DNA of 64,000 nucleotides from SG8-38 sp041576815 (lineage in GTDB: Bacteria > Myxococcota_A > Polyangia > Polyangiales > Houyiibacteriaceae): contig JBFGKE010000007.1 of the NCBI GenBank assembly GCA_041576815.1, positions 1 to 64,000 on the forward strand, written 5' to 3'. Below the pieces are notes generated by a model, which was not told where the DNA came from, searched no databases, and saw nothing but the letters and a program-made list of their open reading frames with translations. Position 1 is the first letter of the stretch; every line of letters starts with the position of its first letter. Below, piece by piece: positions 26,173 through 35,416 of this stretch. A program made the translations under genes and the position numbers.

Positions 26173-27123
26173 CTAGTTCTGAATGTCGATGAGCTCTACG
26201 TCGAAGACGAGCATCCCGGCGGGTCGCCCGGGCCGCCCCTTGTAGGCGAGCTCCTCGGGAATCCACAGCCGGCGCTTCTCGCCGACCACCATCAGCTGCA
26301 GGCCCTCGGTCCAGCCCGGAATCACCTGGTTCAGGCCGAACGTGGCGGGCTGGCCCCGCACGACGGAGCTATCGAACATCTTACCGTCGGTGGTCCAACC
26401 CGTGTAGTGAACGGTGACGCGGCTGGTGGCGGTGGGATTCTCGTTCCCGGTACCCTTCTCGAGCACGCGCGACCCCACCCCGGACTTGGTCTTTTTGGCG
26501 TTCTTGGGGATCGCCGCCACGTCTTTCGGCACGTCGGGCGGCTTGGGCGCTTCCTTGAAGCTCAGGAGCTCGACGTCGAACACGAGCGTGCCGCGCGGCG
26601 GACCGAGCGCGGCGTGCGGATCGTTCGGGCGCGCCTCGCCGTACGCGAGGTTCCCTGGGATCCAGAAGCGGCGCTTTTCGCCCTCGACCATGAGCTGCAC
26701 GCCTTCGGTCCAGCCCTTGATGACGCGGTTCAGCGGGAACTCAGCCGGCTTGCCGCGCTTTGCCGAGCTATCGAACATCCTTCCGTCCGTCGTCCAGCCG
26801 GTGTAGTTGACCGTGACGATGTCGGCGGCAGAGGGATGCTTCTCGCCGGTGCCGGGCTGGAGGACTTTCGACGCGAGGCCCGAGTCGGTGCGCTCGGCGT
26901 CCTCGGGGGGCGCGGCCACGTCGGGCGGAGCGGGGATGTCCGCAGGCTTGGGCGTCGCGGCCTGCTGCTGCTGCGTCGCGGCCTGGGCCTGTTCAGCCTC
27001 TTCGGCGGGTGCCTCGGACTCTGCCGCAGGCTCACCTTCCGCGGGCTCGGGGGCGCTGCTCTTGCAGGCGACGAGCGCGGCGCCGAGCACCACGCAACCA
27101 AAGAGGCTCCAGATGTTTTTCAT
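26173..27123 (-). CDS. Lipoprotein with two tandem FKBP-type peptidyl-prolyl isomerase domains
   Basis: 316 aa from the ATG at 27123. The lipobox is GAALVACKSS. An Ala/Glu/Gln-rich linker to about residue 70 is followed by FKBP domain 1 (about 80-190) and domain 2 (about 205-316). Each has VTVNYTGW or VTVHYTGW, a GRMFDSS or GKMFDSS segment, the VIxGWTEGxQLM active-site strand, RRxWIP and LVFDVEL. Both keep the Tyr, Asp, Phe and Trp pocket residues, so both should be active. It is probably an envelope-anchored protein-folding catalyst. It lies 32 nt downstream of fxsA. Confidence 0.9.
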   Translation of the reverse strand: MKNIWSLFGCVVLGAALVACKSSAPEPAEGEPAAESEAPAEEAEQAQAATQQQQAATPKPADIPAPPDVAAPPEDAERTDSGLASKVLQPGTGEKHPSAADIVTVNYTGWTTDGRMFDSSAKRGKPAEFPLNRVIKGWTEGVQLMVEGEKRRFWIPGNLAYGEARPNDPHAALGPPRGTLVFDVELLSFKEAPKPPDVPKDVAAIPKNAKKTKSGVGSRVLEKGTGNENPTATSRVTVHYTGWTTDGKMFDSSVVRGQPATFGLNQVIPGWTEGLQLMVVGEKRRLWIPEELAYKGRPGRPAGMLVFDVELIDIQN

Positions 27124-27155
27124 GGGGGCGTGGTAGCCGACTGTACGCGCGCTGT

Positions 27156-27659
27156 CTACTTCTCTAGCTGGCCGCGGATGTCTCGTGTTTCCACGACCTC
27201 GACCACCTCGACGACCTCGCCCTCGACGTCGATCACGTCCTCTGGCCCACGGGGCGCGCCGCCGCCGTAGCCCGTCGCAACCACTCGGACTCGCCCTGCC
27301 GCAACCTGTCGCTCGAACCATCGACGAACCCAGCCTGCAATCACTCGACGCGTCGGCGGCATCACCATCGATAGCCCGGCCATGTCGGTCAGGATGCCGG
27401 GGGTGATGAGCAAGATGCCGCCTACGAAAATCAAGAGGCCGTCGATGACCCCATCTTTCGGGATCTGCTGTTGCGCCATGGCCTCCTGCCATCGGCGCAG
27501 CACGCGCGCGCCCTCGAGCCGCGCGAACCAGGCGCCGAGCGCACCAGTGATCAGCACGAGCGCGATCGTGGGCCCCGGCCCCAAAACCCGGCCGACCGCG
27601 ATGAGCAGATAGAGCTCGACCAAGGGAACGACGGTGAACAGCAGGAAAAGCCGGCCCAC
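27156..27659 (-). CDS. fxsA: FxsA family membrane protein
   Basis: 167 aa from GTG. The N-terminal helices (LFLLFTVVPLVELYLLIAVG and GPTIALVLITGALGAWFAR) carry the FxsA hallmark PLxELYLLI and the GAWFARLEG turn. A third hydrophobic stretch is LLIFVGGILLITPGILTD. The C-terminal tail is charged and Val/Glu-rich. E. coli FxsA suppresses F-plasmid exclusion of phage T7 by binding PifA; the general role is unknown. Confidence 0.87.
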   Translation of the reverse strand: MGRLFLLFTVVPLVELYLLIAVGRVLGPGPTIALVLITGALGAWFARLEGARVLRRWQEAMAQQQIPKDGVIDGLLIFVGGILLITPGILTDMAGLSMVMPPTRRVIAGWVRRWFERQVAAGRVRVVATGYGGGAPRGPEDVIDVEGEVVEVVEVVETRDIRGQLEK

Positions 27660-27772
27660 CGGACGAACCTAAGTCCGAACGGTCGCCCGCGCTACCCAGG
27701 ACGGACTCCCGTAAGATCGGGGAACCCGCGCTTTGCTTGGCGTCTTCGAAGTTCTGCCGTACATCCGGCGAC

Positions 27773-28771
27773 ATGAGCGCGGGGGCCGACGGGCCGATGA
27801 GCCCGAAATGGGGACTGAGGTGCCTCCTCGGCGGTGGTCTAATGGGTCTCGCCAACCTCGTACCCGGCATCAGCGGCGGCACGATGCTTCTGGCGGCCGG
27901 GATCTATCCCCGGTTCATTCAGGCGCTTGCGGATCTGAGCGCGCTTCGCTTTCGCAAGAGCTCGTTTTGGATGCTCGCGCTCGTCGGCCTGGCTGCAGCG
28001 GCGGCGATCTTGATCGGGGCCGGCCCGGTCAAAGACGCCGTCGTCCATCATCGCTGGGCGATGTACGGCCTTTTCATCGGGCTCACCCTCGGCGGGGTGC
28101 CGGTGCTATGGCAAATGGCGCGTCCGGCGACGGGCGCATTCTGGTCGGGTGTGATCGTGGGCCTCGTGATCATGGCCGCGCTCGCGTGGCTGCAGATGCG
28201 CGGCGACGGTTCAGGTGCAAGTCGGGAAGGCATCGTCATGATGTTCGTCGCCGGCGTTGCCGGTGCGAGCGCGATGATTCTTCCGGGAGTCAGCGGCGGC
28301 TACCTCTTGCTCGTGCTTGGCGTGTACGTGCCCGTGCTGAGCGCCATCGACGCGCTCAAAGAAGGAATCAAAGCGAGCGACTGGGCGAGCGCGGCCGACC
28401 CCGTACAAAGCGTCGTGCTCCCGGTGGGCATCGGCGTTGCAGTTGGCATCCTCCTGATCAGCAACTTGATCAAGATCGTGCTCGAGCGATACGAGCAGCC
28501 CACACTCGGAGTCTTGATGGGGCTGCTCGTCGGCGCGGTGTTCGGCCTTTGGCCTTTTCAAGAAGGCGTGGCCCCGGCCGTTGGTACGATGTTCAAGGGA
28601 CAGATCCTGACCGCAGAGCGTCTCGCCGAGCTTTCGCCGGACAAGTATCCGACCGAGCTCTACACGCCGACGTTTACTGACGTGATGATGGTCGTGGGAT
28701 TGGTCGGCGTCGGGTACATGGTCACCACGATCGTGGCGCACATCGGTGGCGCGAGCCCGAAGCGCCGCTGA
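27773..28771 (+). CDS. DUF368/PopT family undecaprenyl phosphate translocase
   Basis: 332 aa from the ATG at 27773; an in-frame codon at 27737 would only add a non-hydrophobic lead. Eight or nine membrane helices are visible. The two diagnostic repeats are LVPGISGGTM (near 33) and ILPGVSGGYLL (near 168), a duplicated motif suggesting an inverted-repeat transporter. DUF368 (PopT) and DedA (UptA) proteins recycle undecaprenyl phosphate across the inner membrane for cell-wall synthesis. The gene is divergent from fxsA. It ends 6 nt from the convergent sulfatase-like gene. Confidence 0.88.
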   Translation: MSAGADGPMSPKWGLRCLLGGGLMGLANLVPGISGGTMLLAAGIYPRFIQALADLSALRFRKSSFWMLALVGLAAAAAILIGAGPVKDAVVHHRWAMYGLFIGLTLGGVPVLWQMARPATGAFWSGVIVGLVIMAALAWLQMRGDGSGASREGIVMMFVAGVAGASAMILPGVSGGYLLLVLGVYVPVLSAIDALKEGIKASDWASAADPVQSVVLPVGIGVAVGILLISNLIKIVLERYEQPTLGVLMGLLVGAVFGLWPFQEGVAPAVGTMFKGQILTAERLAELSPDKYPTELYTPTFTDVMMVVGLVGVGYMVTTIVAHIGGASPKRR

Positions 28772-28777
28772 GCCGCG

Positions 28778-31144
28778 TCAGTTCTGCAGAAGCTGATCGC
28801 ACTCGGCGCTGATGTACCCGAGCGCGACGAGCTGGCGACAGAGCTCGGGCGTCATCTGCTGCTTTTCCTTGCTGAGCGCGGGCTTCTTGGTCCCCGAACG
28901 GACGGTCGAAGCGGCGAGCCAGCGACCGCGGTCTGGGGCGCCGAGAAACTGTCCGTGCAACGTCCGCAGGTACCGCTGTGCGATGGGCTGGGCGCGGCCG
29001 TCGAGCTCGTTCCGCTCCCAGTAGTCGTTTTCGAGATCGAAGATCACGTGCGACAGGTTGCCACGGACGATCATCTTCCAGTCGCCGCCTCGGATCACGC
29101 GGCGATGGTCGAGGAAGTCGCTGAACGCGACGTAGGGCCCGTGGGGCCAATCGCCGCGCATGAAGCCGAGCAGGCTGCGGCCCTCGAACTGGCGCGGAAT
29201 TGCGACTCCGGTCGCATCGAGCACAGTCGGCCCGATATCCATCGTCGACACCACCGGCCCGATGCGCAGGCCTCCCGGAATGACGCCAGGCCAACGGAAC
29301 ATGAGCGGCACCCCGAGGAGCTCCTGGTACACCGAGTGGCCGTGACCCCAGGACCCGTGCTCTTGAAACTCCTCACCGTGATCGGACGTGACGACGATCA
29401 GTGTGTTTTCCTCGAGGCCGAGCTCGCGGAGCTTTTTCAGAAACCTACCGAAATGCTCGTCGTGATAGCTGATCTCGCCGTCGTGAAGCGCTTCGATGCG
29501 CGCCCTGTCGCGCTTGGTGAACTTGTATTTCTTCGGGTTCTTTTTCGCTTCGTCGAGCATGAGATGCGTGCGGCGGTTTTGAACCTGCCCGCTGTAGGGC
29601 TCGGGGTCGTACAGCTTCAGGAACTTGTCGGGCGGGTCGTAGGGGACGTGCGGATCGATCGTCTGAACGTACACGAAGAAGCGCCCGTCCTTGTTTTTCT
29701 CGATCCAGGCGCCCGCCTCGCCAAAGACGTTGGAGGCGTTGGTATTGCGCCGTTCGCGGATGTAGTTGGTGTAGTAGTCCCAGCCCTGATCGAAACCAAA
29801 CGCGTTGGATACGTAGCCGTTGGCGATGAAGCTCGCGGTCCTGAAGCCGGCCTTTTTGTAGACCTCGCCGAGTGTGAGCGCGGACTTCGGAAGGCGCGAC
29901 GCGTCTTCTTTCGTTTTGTGGGTGGCGGGGTGTAGCGACGTGAGCACGCTCGCCACCGATGGCTTGGTCCAGTTTTCGGGCGACTGCGAGCGCTCGAACA
30001 GGGCGCCATCGCGCGCGAGCTGGTCGATGACCGGGGTCTTGACGCGCGTCTTCGGGTAATAGGCGGTGAGCTTGCTGGAGCGCAGTGTGTCGATCAGGAC
30101 GACGACGACGTTGCGAGCGGGCTTGTCGATGGTCACGACGTCCCGGGCCGCGCGAACGACGCGAACGTCGCTCACGGCCACCGCGGTGGGGCCGTCATTT
30201 TGGAAGCGCAAACGCAGTAGCTTCCCCGGCCGTTCGCGAACGGCAAGCTGATAGTCACCCCAGGCGCCCCGTGCATCGAGCGCGTGACTCGCACCCTGCG
30301 AGCCGTCGCGGTCGATGCGAACGGCGAGCTTGCCGTCGCCCTCCGTCGTGGAAGCGGCGCCGAAAACCAGCGTGCCGCGCTCGGGAGCTTCGACGAACCA
30401 ATCCACCTGCGAGGAGGGCGGCAGCACGATCGCGCGGCGCGCCACGCTCCCGACCGAAACCTTTTTGACGGCGACGCGGTCGGCTCCACCGGTCTCCGCC
30501 GACGCTGGCTCGAACCGAAGCGACTCGATCGCGATGGACCGCGGCTTGCCTCGCACCTGTGTCGTCTTGGTCGCGCGGAGCAAGATTGCATTTTCGCCTT
30601 GGCGCACGAGTGGCTCCGGGATCGAGATCACGATGTCCTCGAACCCGGCGCTCTTGGACACTCGCGCCTCGCCGGCGGTCTTTCCGTTGACGTATGCGAT
30701 CACCGTGCCCGTCGCGTACGGTTTGGCGCGAAGCCGGAGGCGCATGGGCTGCTTCGACTGTGCGGGAAGATAGAGGCGCGCGGTCTTGCCGAAGGTCGAC
30801 ACCTGCACCTTGCCCTCGCGGCTGTCGCCGTGCCATCCGCTGTTCCAGTTCCCGAGGGTGTACTTGAGCCGCGTCGCTGCGCCGAAGCTCACCGCAAGGG
30901 CGCCGCCCTGGTAGAAGTCCGCGAGATGTAGGAGCGCGAGGAGGTCTTGATAGGCGGCGGTACCGTCCGGTGCGGGTGCAACCTCCGCCGCGGGCCTCCC
31001 CAACACGGGAGTCGCGGCCGGAGCCTCGCGGGCGCCCTCCCCTCCGAGGGCCGTGCCCTGTGGGACGGAAACTTCCACTGGGTTTTCCCGACACGACGAA
31101 GCATGCAGACAAACGATGAGTGCGACCGCCAATCGGCTCTTCAT
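28778..31144 (-). CDS. Large sulfatase-fold lipoprotein with Thr in the nucleophile position
   Basis: 788 aa. Lipobox near residues 14-18 (LHASSC). Residues about 60-335 are a beta-rich region of jelly-roll type. The sulfatase/alkaline-phosphatase domain begins at NVVVVLIDTLR (metal Asp 352). The active-site motif NWTKPSVAS (T393, P395, S396) aligns with C/S-x-P-S-R; here a Thr takes the place of the formylglycine Cys/Ser. Metal ligands DPHVPYDPP and TSDHGEEFQEHG are present. A Thr nucleophile is used by phosphoglycerol and phosphoethanolamine transferases of this superfamily, so sulfate ester hydrolysis should not be assumed. Envelope location is inferred from the lipobox. Confidence 0.82.
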   Translation of the reverse strand: MKSRLAVALIVCLHASSCRENPVEVSVPQGTALGGEGAREAPAATPVLGRPAAEVAPAPDGTAAYQDLLALLHLADFYQGGALAVSFGAATRLKYTLGNWNSGWHGDSREGKVQVSTFGKTARLYLPAQSKQPMRLRLRAKPYATGTVIAYVNGKTAGEARVSKSAGFEDIVISIPEPLVRQGENAILLRATKTTQVRGKPRSIAIESLRFEPASAETGGADRVAVKKVSVGSVARRAIVLPPSSQVDWFVEAPERGTLVFGAASTTEGDGKLAVRIDRDGSQGASHALDARGAWGDYQLAVRERPGKLLRLRFQNDGPTAVAVSDVRVVRAARDVVTIDKPARNVVVVLIDTLRSSKLTAYYPKTRVKTPVIDQLARDGALFERSQSPENWTKPSVASVLTSLHPATHKTKEDASRLPKSALTLGEVYKKAGFRTASFIANGYVSNAFGFDQGWDYYTNYIRERRNTNASNVFGEAGAWIEKNKDGRFFVYVQTIDPHVPYDPPDKFLKLYDPEPYSGQVQNRRTHLMLDEAKKNPKKYKFTKRDRARIEALHDGEISYHDEHFGRFLKKLRELGLEENTLIVVTSDHGEEFQEHGSWGHGHSVYQELLGVPLMFRWPGVIPGGLRIGPVVSTMDIGPTVLDATGVAIPRQFEGRSLLGFMRGDWPHGPYVAFSDFLDHRRVIRGGDWKMIVRGNLSHVIFDLENDYWERNELDGRAQPIAQRYLRTLHGQFLGAPDRGRWLAASTVRSGTKKPALSKEKQQMTPELCRQLVALGYISAECDQLLQN

Positions 31145-31244
31145 GGGCTTCCCCCTCGAGGGATTCGGCTACCACGGCCCGAGCGGCTGGGCAACGACGC
31201 GAGGACGACCCAGTTGGAGCGGTTTGTGCTAACTGAGCAGTCCC

Positions 31245-33161
31245 ATGGATGGCAACGGGCGGCCCCGCGATTGGAGCGTGAAGAAGAGCACCAAGCTCTA
31301 TCAGATCAAGGGATGGGGAGAACCGTACTTCCGCATCAACGAGCGCGGGCATGTCGAGGTCCGACCCGACCCTCCGAGCGACAAGGCGATCGATCTCTAC
31401 GAGCTCACGAAGCAGCTCACCGGTCGCGGGCTCGACCTGCCGCTGTTGATCCGCTTTCCCAACATCCTTCAGGACCGAATTCGGCTCTTGAACGAGTGCT
31501 TTCAGGCCGCGATCAAAGAGTACGGCTACGACGGCACCTACCGCGGCGTCTTTCCGATCAAGGTCAATCAGCAGCGTCACCTCGTCGACGAGATCATCGA
31601 ATCGGGGCGCCCTTGGCGGTTCGGCCTCGAGGCGGGCTCGAAGCCAGAGCTGCTAATCGCGCTTGCGGCGATGGAGGACGAAGACGGCTTCATCATCTGC
31701 AACGGCTACAAAGACCTCGCCTATCTCGAGACGGCGCTCGTCGCGCAACGCTTCGATAACACGGTGGTGGTCGTGCTCGAGCGCATCGAAGAGCTCGACC
31801 TCGCGTTTCGTGCTTCCGAAAAGCTCGGGATTCGGCCCTTCCTCGGGGTGCGCGCCAAGCTGAGCAGCAAGGGCATGGGGCGCTGGGCCAACTCGGCCGG
31901 CGATCGTGCGAAGTTCGGGCTGACGATGTCGGAGATGGTGCACGTCGTCGAAGAGCTCGAAAAGCACGACATGCTCGACTGCCTCAAGCTGCTGCACTTC
32001 CACATCGGAAGCCAAGTCTCGAGCATCATCCCGGTCAAGAACGCCATGCGCGAAGCGGGGCAGATCTACGTCGAGCTTTCGAAGATGGGCTGCAAGATGC
32101 GGTTCCTCGACGTCGGCGGCGGCTTGGCGGTCGACTACGACGGCTCGAAGACGGACTTTCGCGGTTCGATGAACTACGACCTACAGGAGTATGCGTACGA
32201 CGTGGTCGGGGGCATCCAGGAAGCCTGCGAAAAGGCGAGCGTGAAACCGCCGACGATCGTGAGCGAGAGCGGGCGCTCGATTGCGGCCTACCAGTCGGTG
32301 CTGGTGTTCGATGCGCTCGGGGTCGACCACGTCGACTTCGCGGACCCGGTGGAGCCGTCGCCGGAAGACCACCGCGTTCTCGGCGAGCTCCTCGAAACGT
32401 GGAAAGGAATTCAGCCGAAAAACGTGCAGGAGTCGTGGCACGACGCCGAGCAGGCGCTCGAGGAGGCCCGCAGCCTCTTCAAGTTCGGCTACCTCGGCAT
32501 GCGCGACCTCGCGCGCGCTGAGAACTTGTTTTGGAGCTGCTGCGAGAAGATCCAGCGCAGCATGCGCCGGCTCAAGCACATCCCGGAGGAGCTCCACGTC
32601 GTCGACGAGCTGATGGGCTCGCTCTACTACTGCAACTTCTCTTTGTTTCAGTCGGCACCGGACATCTGGGCGATGGATCACCTGTTTCCATTCATGCCCA
32701 TTCATAGGCTGGAGGAAGAGCCAACTGTCCGCGCGAGGCTTGCCGACCTGACCTGCGACTCCGACGGCATCGTCGACCACTTCATCGACGTCGAAGAGGT
32801 GCAGCGATCGCTCGGCCTCCACCCTGTGAAGCCGGGCGAGCCCTACTTTCTCGGGATGTTTCTCGGAGGCGCCTATCAAGAGATCCTTGGTGACCTGCAC
32901 AATCTGTTCGGCGACACCAACGCCGTGCACGTGCGGCTCGAGGACTACGGCTATAGCGTGGCCAACGTGATCAAGGGCGACGCGATCGACGAGGTGCTCC
33001 GCTACTTGCAGTACGACCCCGAGGAAATGGTAGAGCGCGTGCGCAAGCAGGCCGAGCGCGCGCTCAACAAAGGACGGATGACTTTGCCTCAGCTCCGTAC
33101 CTTCATGCGGCACTACGAAACGAGCCTTCGCGGGTACACCTATCTGAAGAGCGACGCCTGA
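31245..33161 (+). CDS. speA: Biosynthetic arginine decarboxylase
   Basis: 638 aa (E. coli SpeA: 658). The PLP lysine is K106 in GVFPIKVNQQ. KLLHFHIGSQ, DVGGGLAVDYDG and the C-terminal SLFQSAPDIWAMDHLFP match the fold III decarboxylase SpeA, with the long insertion seen in this family. It converts arginine to agmatine for polyamine synthesis. The ATG at 31245 gives the expected N-terminus (TKLYQIKGWGEPYF). The next gene starts 56 nt downstream. No agmatinase or agmatine deiminase is in the window. Confidence 0.94.
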   Translation: MDGNGRPRDWSVKKSTKLYQIKGWGEPYFRINERGHVEVRPDPPSDKAIDLYELTKQLTGRGLDLPLLIRFPNILQDRIRLLNECFQAAIKEYGYDGTYRGVFPIKVNQQRHLVDEIIESGRPWRFGLEAGSKPELLIALAAMEDEDGFIICNGYKDLAYLETALVAQRFDNTVVVVLERIEELDLAFRASEKLGIRPFLGVRAKLSSKGMGRWANSAGDRAKFGLTMSEMVHVVEELEKHDMLDCLKLLHFHIGSQVSSIIPVKNAMREAGQIYVELSKMGCKMRFLDVGGGLAVDYDGSKTDFRGSMNYDLQEYAYDVVGGIQEACEKASVKPPTIVSESGRSIAAYQSVLVFDALGVDHVDFADPVEPSPEDHRVLGELLETWKGIQPKNVQESWHDAEQALEEARSLFKFGYLGMRDLARAENLFWSCCEKIQRSMRRLKHIPEELHVVDELMGSLYYCNFSLFQSAPDIWAMDHLFPFMPIHRLEEEPTVRARLADLTCDSDGIVDHFIDVEEVQRSLGLHPVKPGEPYFLGMFLGGAYQEILGDLHNLFGDTNAVHVRLEDYGYSVANVIKGDAIDEVLRYLQYDPEEMVERVRKQAERALNKGRMTLPQLRTFMRHYETSLRGYTYLKSDA

Positions 33162-33217
33162 ATTGAAGCACTTTCGGGGTCGTTTTCGACACCGCGGAAA
33201 CGAGCCCCTACCTTGAA

Positions 33218-33961
33218 ATGATGGATGTCGCCCGGTTCCAAGAAGCGCTGCTTCAGCAAATGGAGCGAAAGACGCACTGGGCTTGGCCGGCGTTCACCGG
33301 GGGGCTCGTAGACAAAGGCAAGCTGCACGTTCACCTCGAGCAGGAGTGGGAGGTGTACGTGCGCGACTTCCCGATCATGGTCGGACGCGCGTACGTGCAG
33401 TGTCCAATTGCGGAGGTGCGCCGCGAGCTCGCCGAAAACCTCTATGAAGAAGAGACCGGCGGTCTCGCTGCGGGGAAGCCCCACCCGGAGCTTTTCATGA
33501 TGTATCCGCGCGGGCTCGGGATGGACGTGGCGCGATTCGAGCGGGTGCAGCTTCTTCCGGCAGCGCGTGCGTATCGTGATTTTCTCGACGATGCGACGCA
33601 ACATCGCGGCTGGGCGGTGGCGGCGTCTATTGCGACGCTGTTCATCGAGGGCACGGCGTACGAGCGGCATGAGCTCGACGCGTCGGCGCCCGCGCGGCCT
33701 CAGCCGCCGCTCGACGAGCACCCGCTCGCGAAGCACTACGGGCTTCCGGTGGAGTGCCTGGCGTTGACGAAAGCGCATCGTGCAGTCGAGGGCGAGCATC
33801 GAAAGGCCGCGTGGCACGTCATGCTCGACCACGTGCCTGCGGGCGATCGACAGCGCGTCGTGGAGGCGATGAAACAGGCCGTCGACGCGTGGAAGGCCTA
33901 TCGGGACGGCGTCGCCCAGGCCTGCGGAGTGACGCGCGAGACGCTGCAGCTAAGCGCCTAG
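33218..33961 (+). CDS. TENA/PqqC-like haem-oxygenase-fold iron enzyme
   Basis: 247 aa, all helical. The pattern HLEQEWEVYVRDFP, ENLYEEETGG...HPELF, TLFIEGTAYERHE and AHRAVEGEHRKAAWHVM places Glu and His residues as in haem-oxygenase-like di-iron oxidases (the group of CADD, UndA and BesC) and PqqC. Several ligands therefore seem intact. The product is unknown. The genes pqqA, D and E are absent, so PQQ synthesis is unlikely. It follows speA by 56 nt and may act on an amine or fatty-acid-like substrate, but this is a guess. Its end overlaps the convergent ligase gene by 12 nt. Confidence 0.75.
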   Translation: MMDVARFQEALLQQMERKTHWAWPAFTGGLVDKGKLHVHLEQEWEVYVRDFPIMVGRAYVQCPIAEVRRELAENLYEEETGGLAAGKPHPELFMMYPRGLGMDVARFERVQLLPAARAYRDFLDDATQHRGWAVAASIATLFIEGTAYERHELDASAPARPQPPLDEHPLAKHYGLPVECLALTKAHRAVEGEHRKAAWHVMLDHVPAGDRQRVVEAMKQAVDAWKAYRDGVAQACGVTRETLQLSA

Positions 33962-35416
33962 CTGCTTTTTCTGCACCTTGCCCATCGCATTCCGTGGGAG
34001 CGCATCGAGGAAGTGTACGTCGCGGGGGCGTTTGTGCGGGCTTAGGTGCGCGGCGACGAACGCGGCAAGCGACTCTGCGGTTTCAGATTCGCCGCCGCGA
34101 AGCACGACGTACGCCGCGATGCGTTGACCGAGATCGTCATCGGCCACCCCGACCACGGCGGCTTCCCGCACCGACGGATGCTCCAAGAGGCACGCTTCGA
34201 TTTCGCCGGCGCCGACCCGGTAGCCGCCGGTTTTGATCAGGTCTGTGCTTCGGCGGCCGAGAATGCGAATCGCACCTGCGTCGGTGCGTGTGGCGAGATC
34301 GCCCGTGTAGAACCAGCCGTCGTCGTCGAGCACTGCGGCAGTCGCGTCTTCGCGGCCCAAGTAACCTGCAAACACCGCATCGCTTCGGACCGCGACCTCG
34401 CCGATCGTCTGGTCGTCGTACACGTCGATTGGATTGCGCTGCTCATCGACGAGCCGGAGCTCCACGCCTGGGAGAGGCGGCCCGACATAGCCTGGCATCG
34501 GGGCATGCGATGCGGGGACGGCGCAATTGATGAGCGTTTCAGTGAGGCCGTACCGCTCGTGCACGCCGCGGCCGCAGAGCGTTTGAATGCGCGCATGCTC
34601 GCGCAGCGACAGGCCTGCAGAGCCCGACACTAGGAGCCTCGGACGGCGGAGCGCTTCGCAGAGCGCATCGTCTTCTTCGGCGGCTTCGGCAAGTCGGTGA
34701 ACCATCGTCGGAACGGCGAAGAGCACGGTTTGTGCGTGGCGCGGGTCGAGCAGGGCCTCGACGATCGACTCCGGCGTGAAGCGCGGCACGTAGTGAAGCG
34801 CACCGCCCGCGCGCAGGCTGCCGAACAGCCCGAGAACGAGCCCGTGGGCGTGGATCAGCGGGAGCGCGTGAACGACGGTATCGCGCTCGGTCCACGCCCA
34901 GGCCTCGGCGAGCGCATCGAGGTTGGCGGCGATGTTGCGCCGCGTGAGGACCGCGCCTTTGGGAGGGCCGGTGGTGCCCGAGGTGTAGAGGATCAGCGCG
35001 GGCGAGTCGTCGACTTCGAGAGCCTCGAGGGACTGCGTTTCGGGCCGGTACGACGCGCGCAGCGAAGCCACGCCTTTGACCTCGTGCGGCAGCTCGAAGT
35101 CGTTCGCGCAGAACGTGAGCCTCGGTCTCGAGTCCTCGAAGACGTGATGCACCTCCCGGCGCCCGAGCTTTGGATTGAGGGGCACGGTCGCCACGCCCGC
35201 TGCCGCGTTTCCGATCATGGCTGCCGCCGTCGAAAGCGAGGGCACCGCCCACACCGCCACCCGCGCGCCCTCGGGGACGCCCACCTCGCGAAGCAAGGCA
35301 ACGTGCTGGTTCGCTGCACCCGCAAGCTCGGCGTAGCTCCACGCAGCGTCGCCGACGAAGAGCGCATCGCGATCGCCGGCGCGAGTCAGATGGGGGAACA
35401 GCGACGGCACGCTCAT
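33950..35416 (-). CDS. Acyl-CoA synthetase, malonyl-CoA synthetase (MatB/ACSF3)-like
   Basis: 488 aa from the ATG at 35416, which overlaps the rhodanese stop by 4 nt. Adenylation motifs: LILYTSGTTGPPKGAV (near 145), ERYGLTETL (near 285), FYTGDLATR (near 378), LGRRSTDLIKTGGYRVGAGEIE and the catalytic lysine in NAMGKVQKK. Length (about 500 aa) and the RSTDLIKTGGY hinge fit MatB and ACSF3 better than long-chain ligases. It would form malonyl- or methylmalonyl-CoA from the free acid. Substrate assignment is moderate. Confidence 0.8.
   Translation of the reverse strand: MSVPSLFPHLTRAGDRDALFVGDAAWSYAELAGAANQHVALLREVGVPEGARVAVWAVPSLSTAAAMIGNAAAGVATVPLNPKLGRREVHHVFEDSRPRLTFCANDFELPHEVKGVASLRASYRPETQSLEALEVDDSPALILYTSGTTGPPKGAVLTRRNIAANLDALAEAWAWTERDTVVHALPLIHAHGLVLGLFGSLRAGGALHYVPRFTPESIVEALLDPRHAQTVLFAVPTMVHRLAEAAEEDDALCEALRRPRLLVSGSAGLSLREHARIQTLCGRGVHERYGLTETLINCAVPASHAPMPGYVGPPLPGVELRLVDEQRNPIDVYDDQTIGEVAVRSDAVFAGYLGREDATAAVLDDDGWFYTGDLATRTDAGAIRILGRRSTDLIKTGGYRVGAGEIEACLLEHPSVREAAVVGVADDDLGQRIAAYVVLRGGESETAESLAAFVAAHLSPHKRPRDVHFLDALPRNAMGKVQKKQLGA

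Noticed and set aside
33218..33961. PqqC as a sign of PQQ biosynthesis
   Set aside because: No pqqA, pqqD or pqqE is present, and the family includes many other oxidases.
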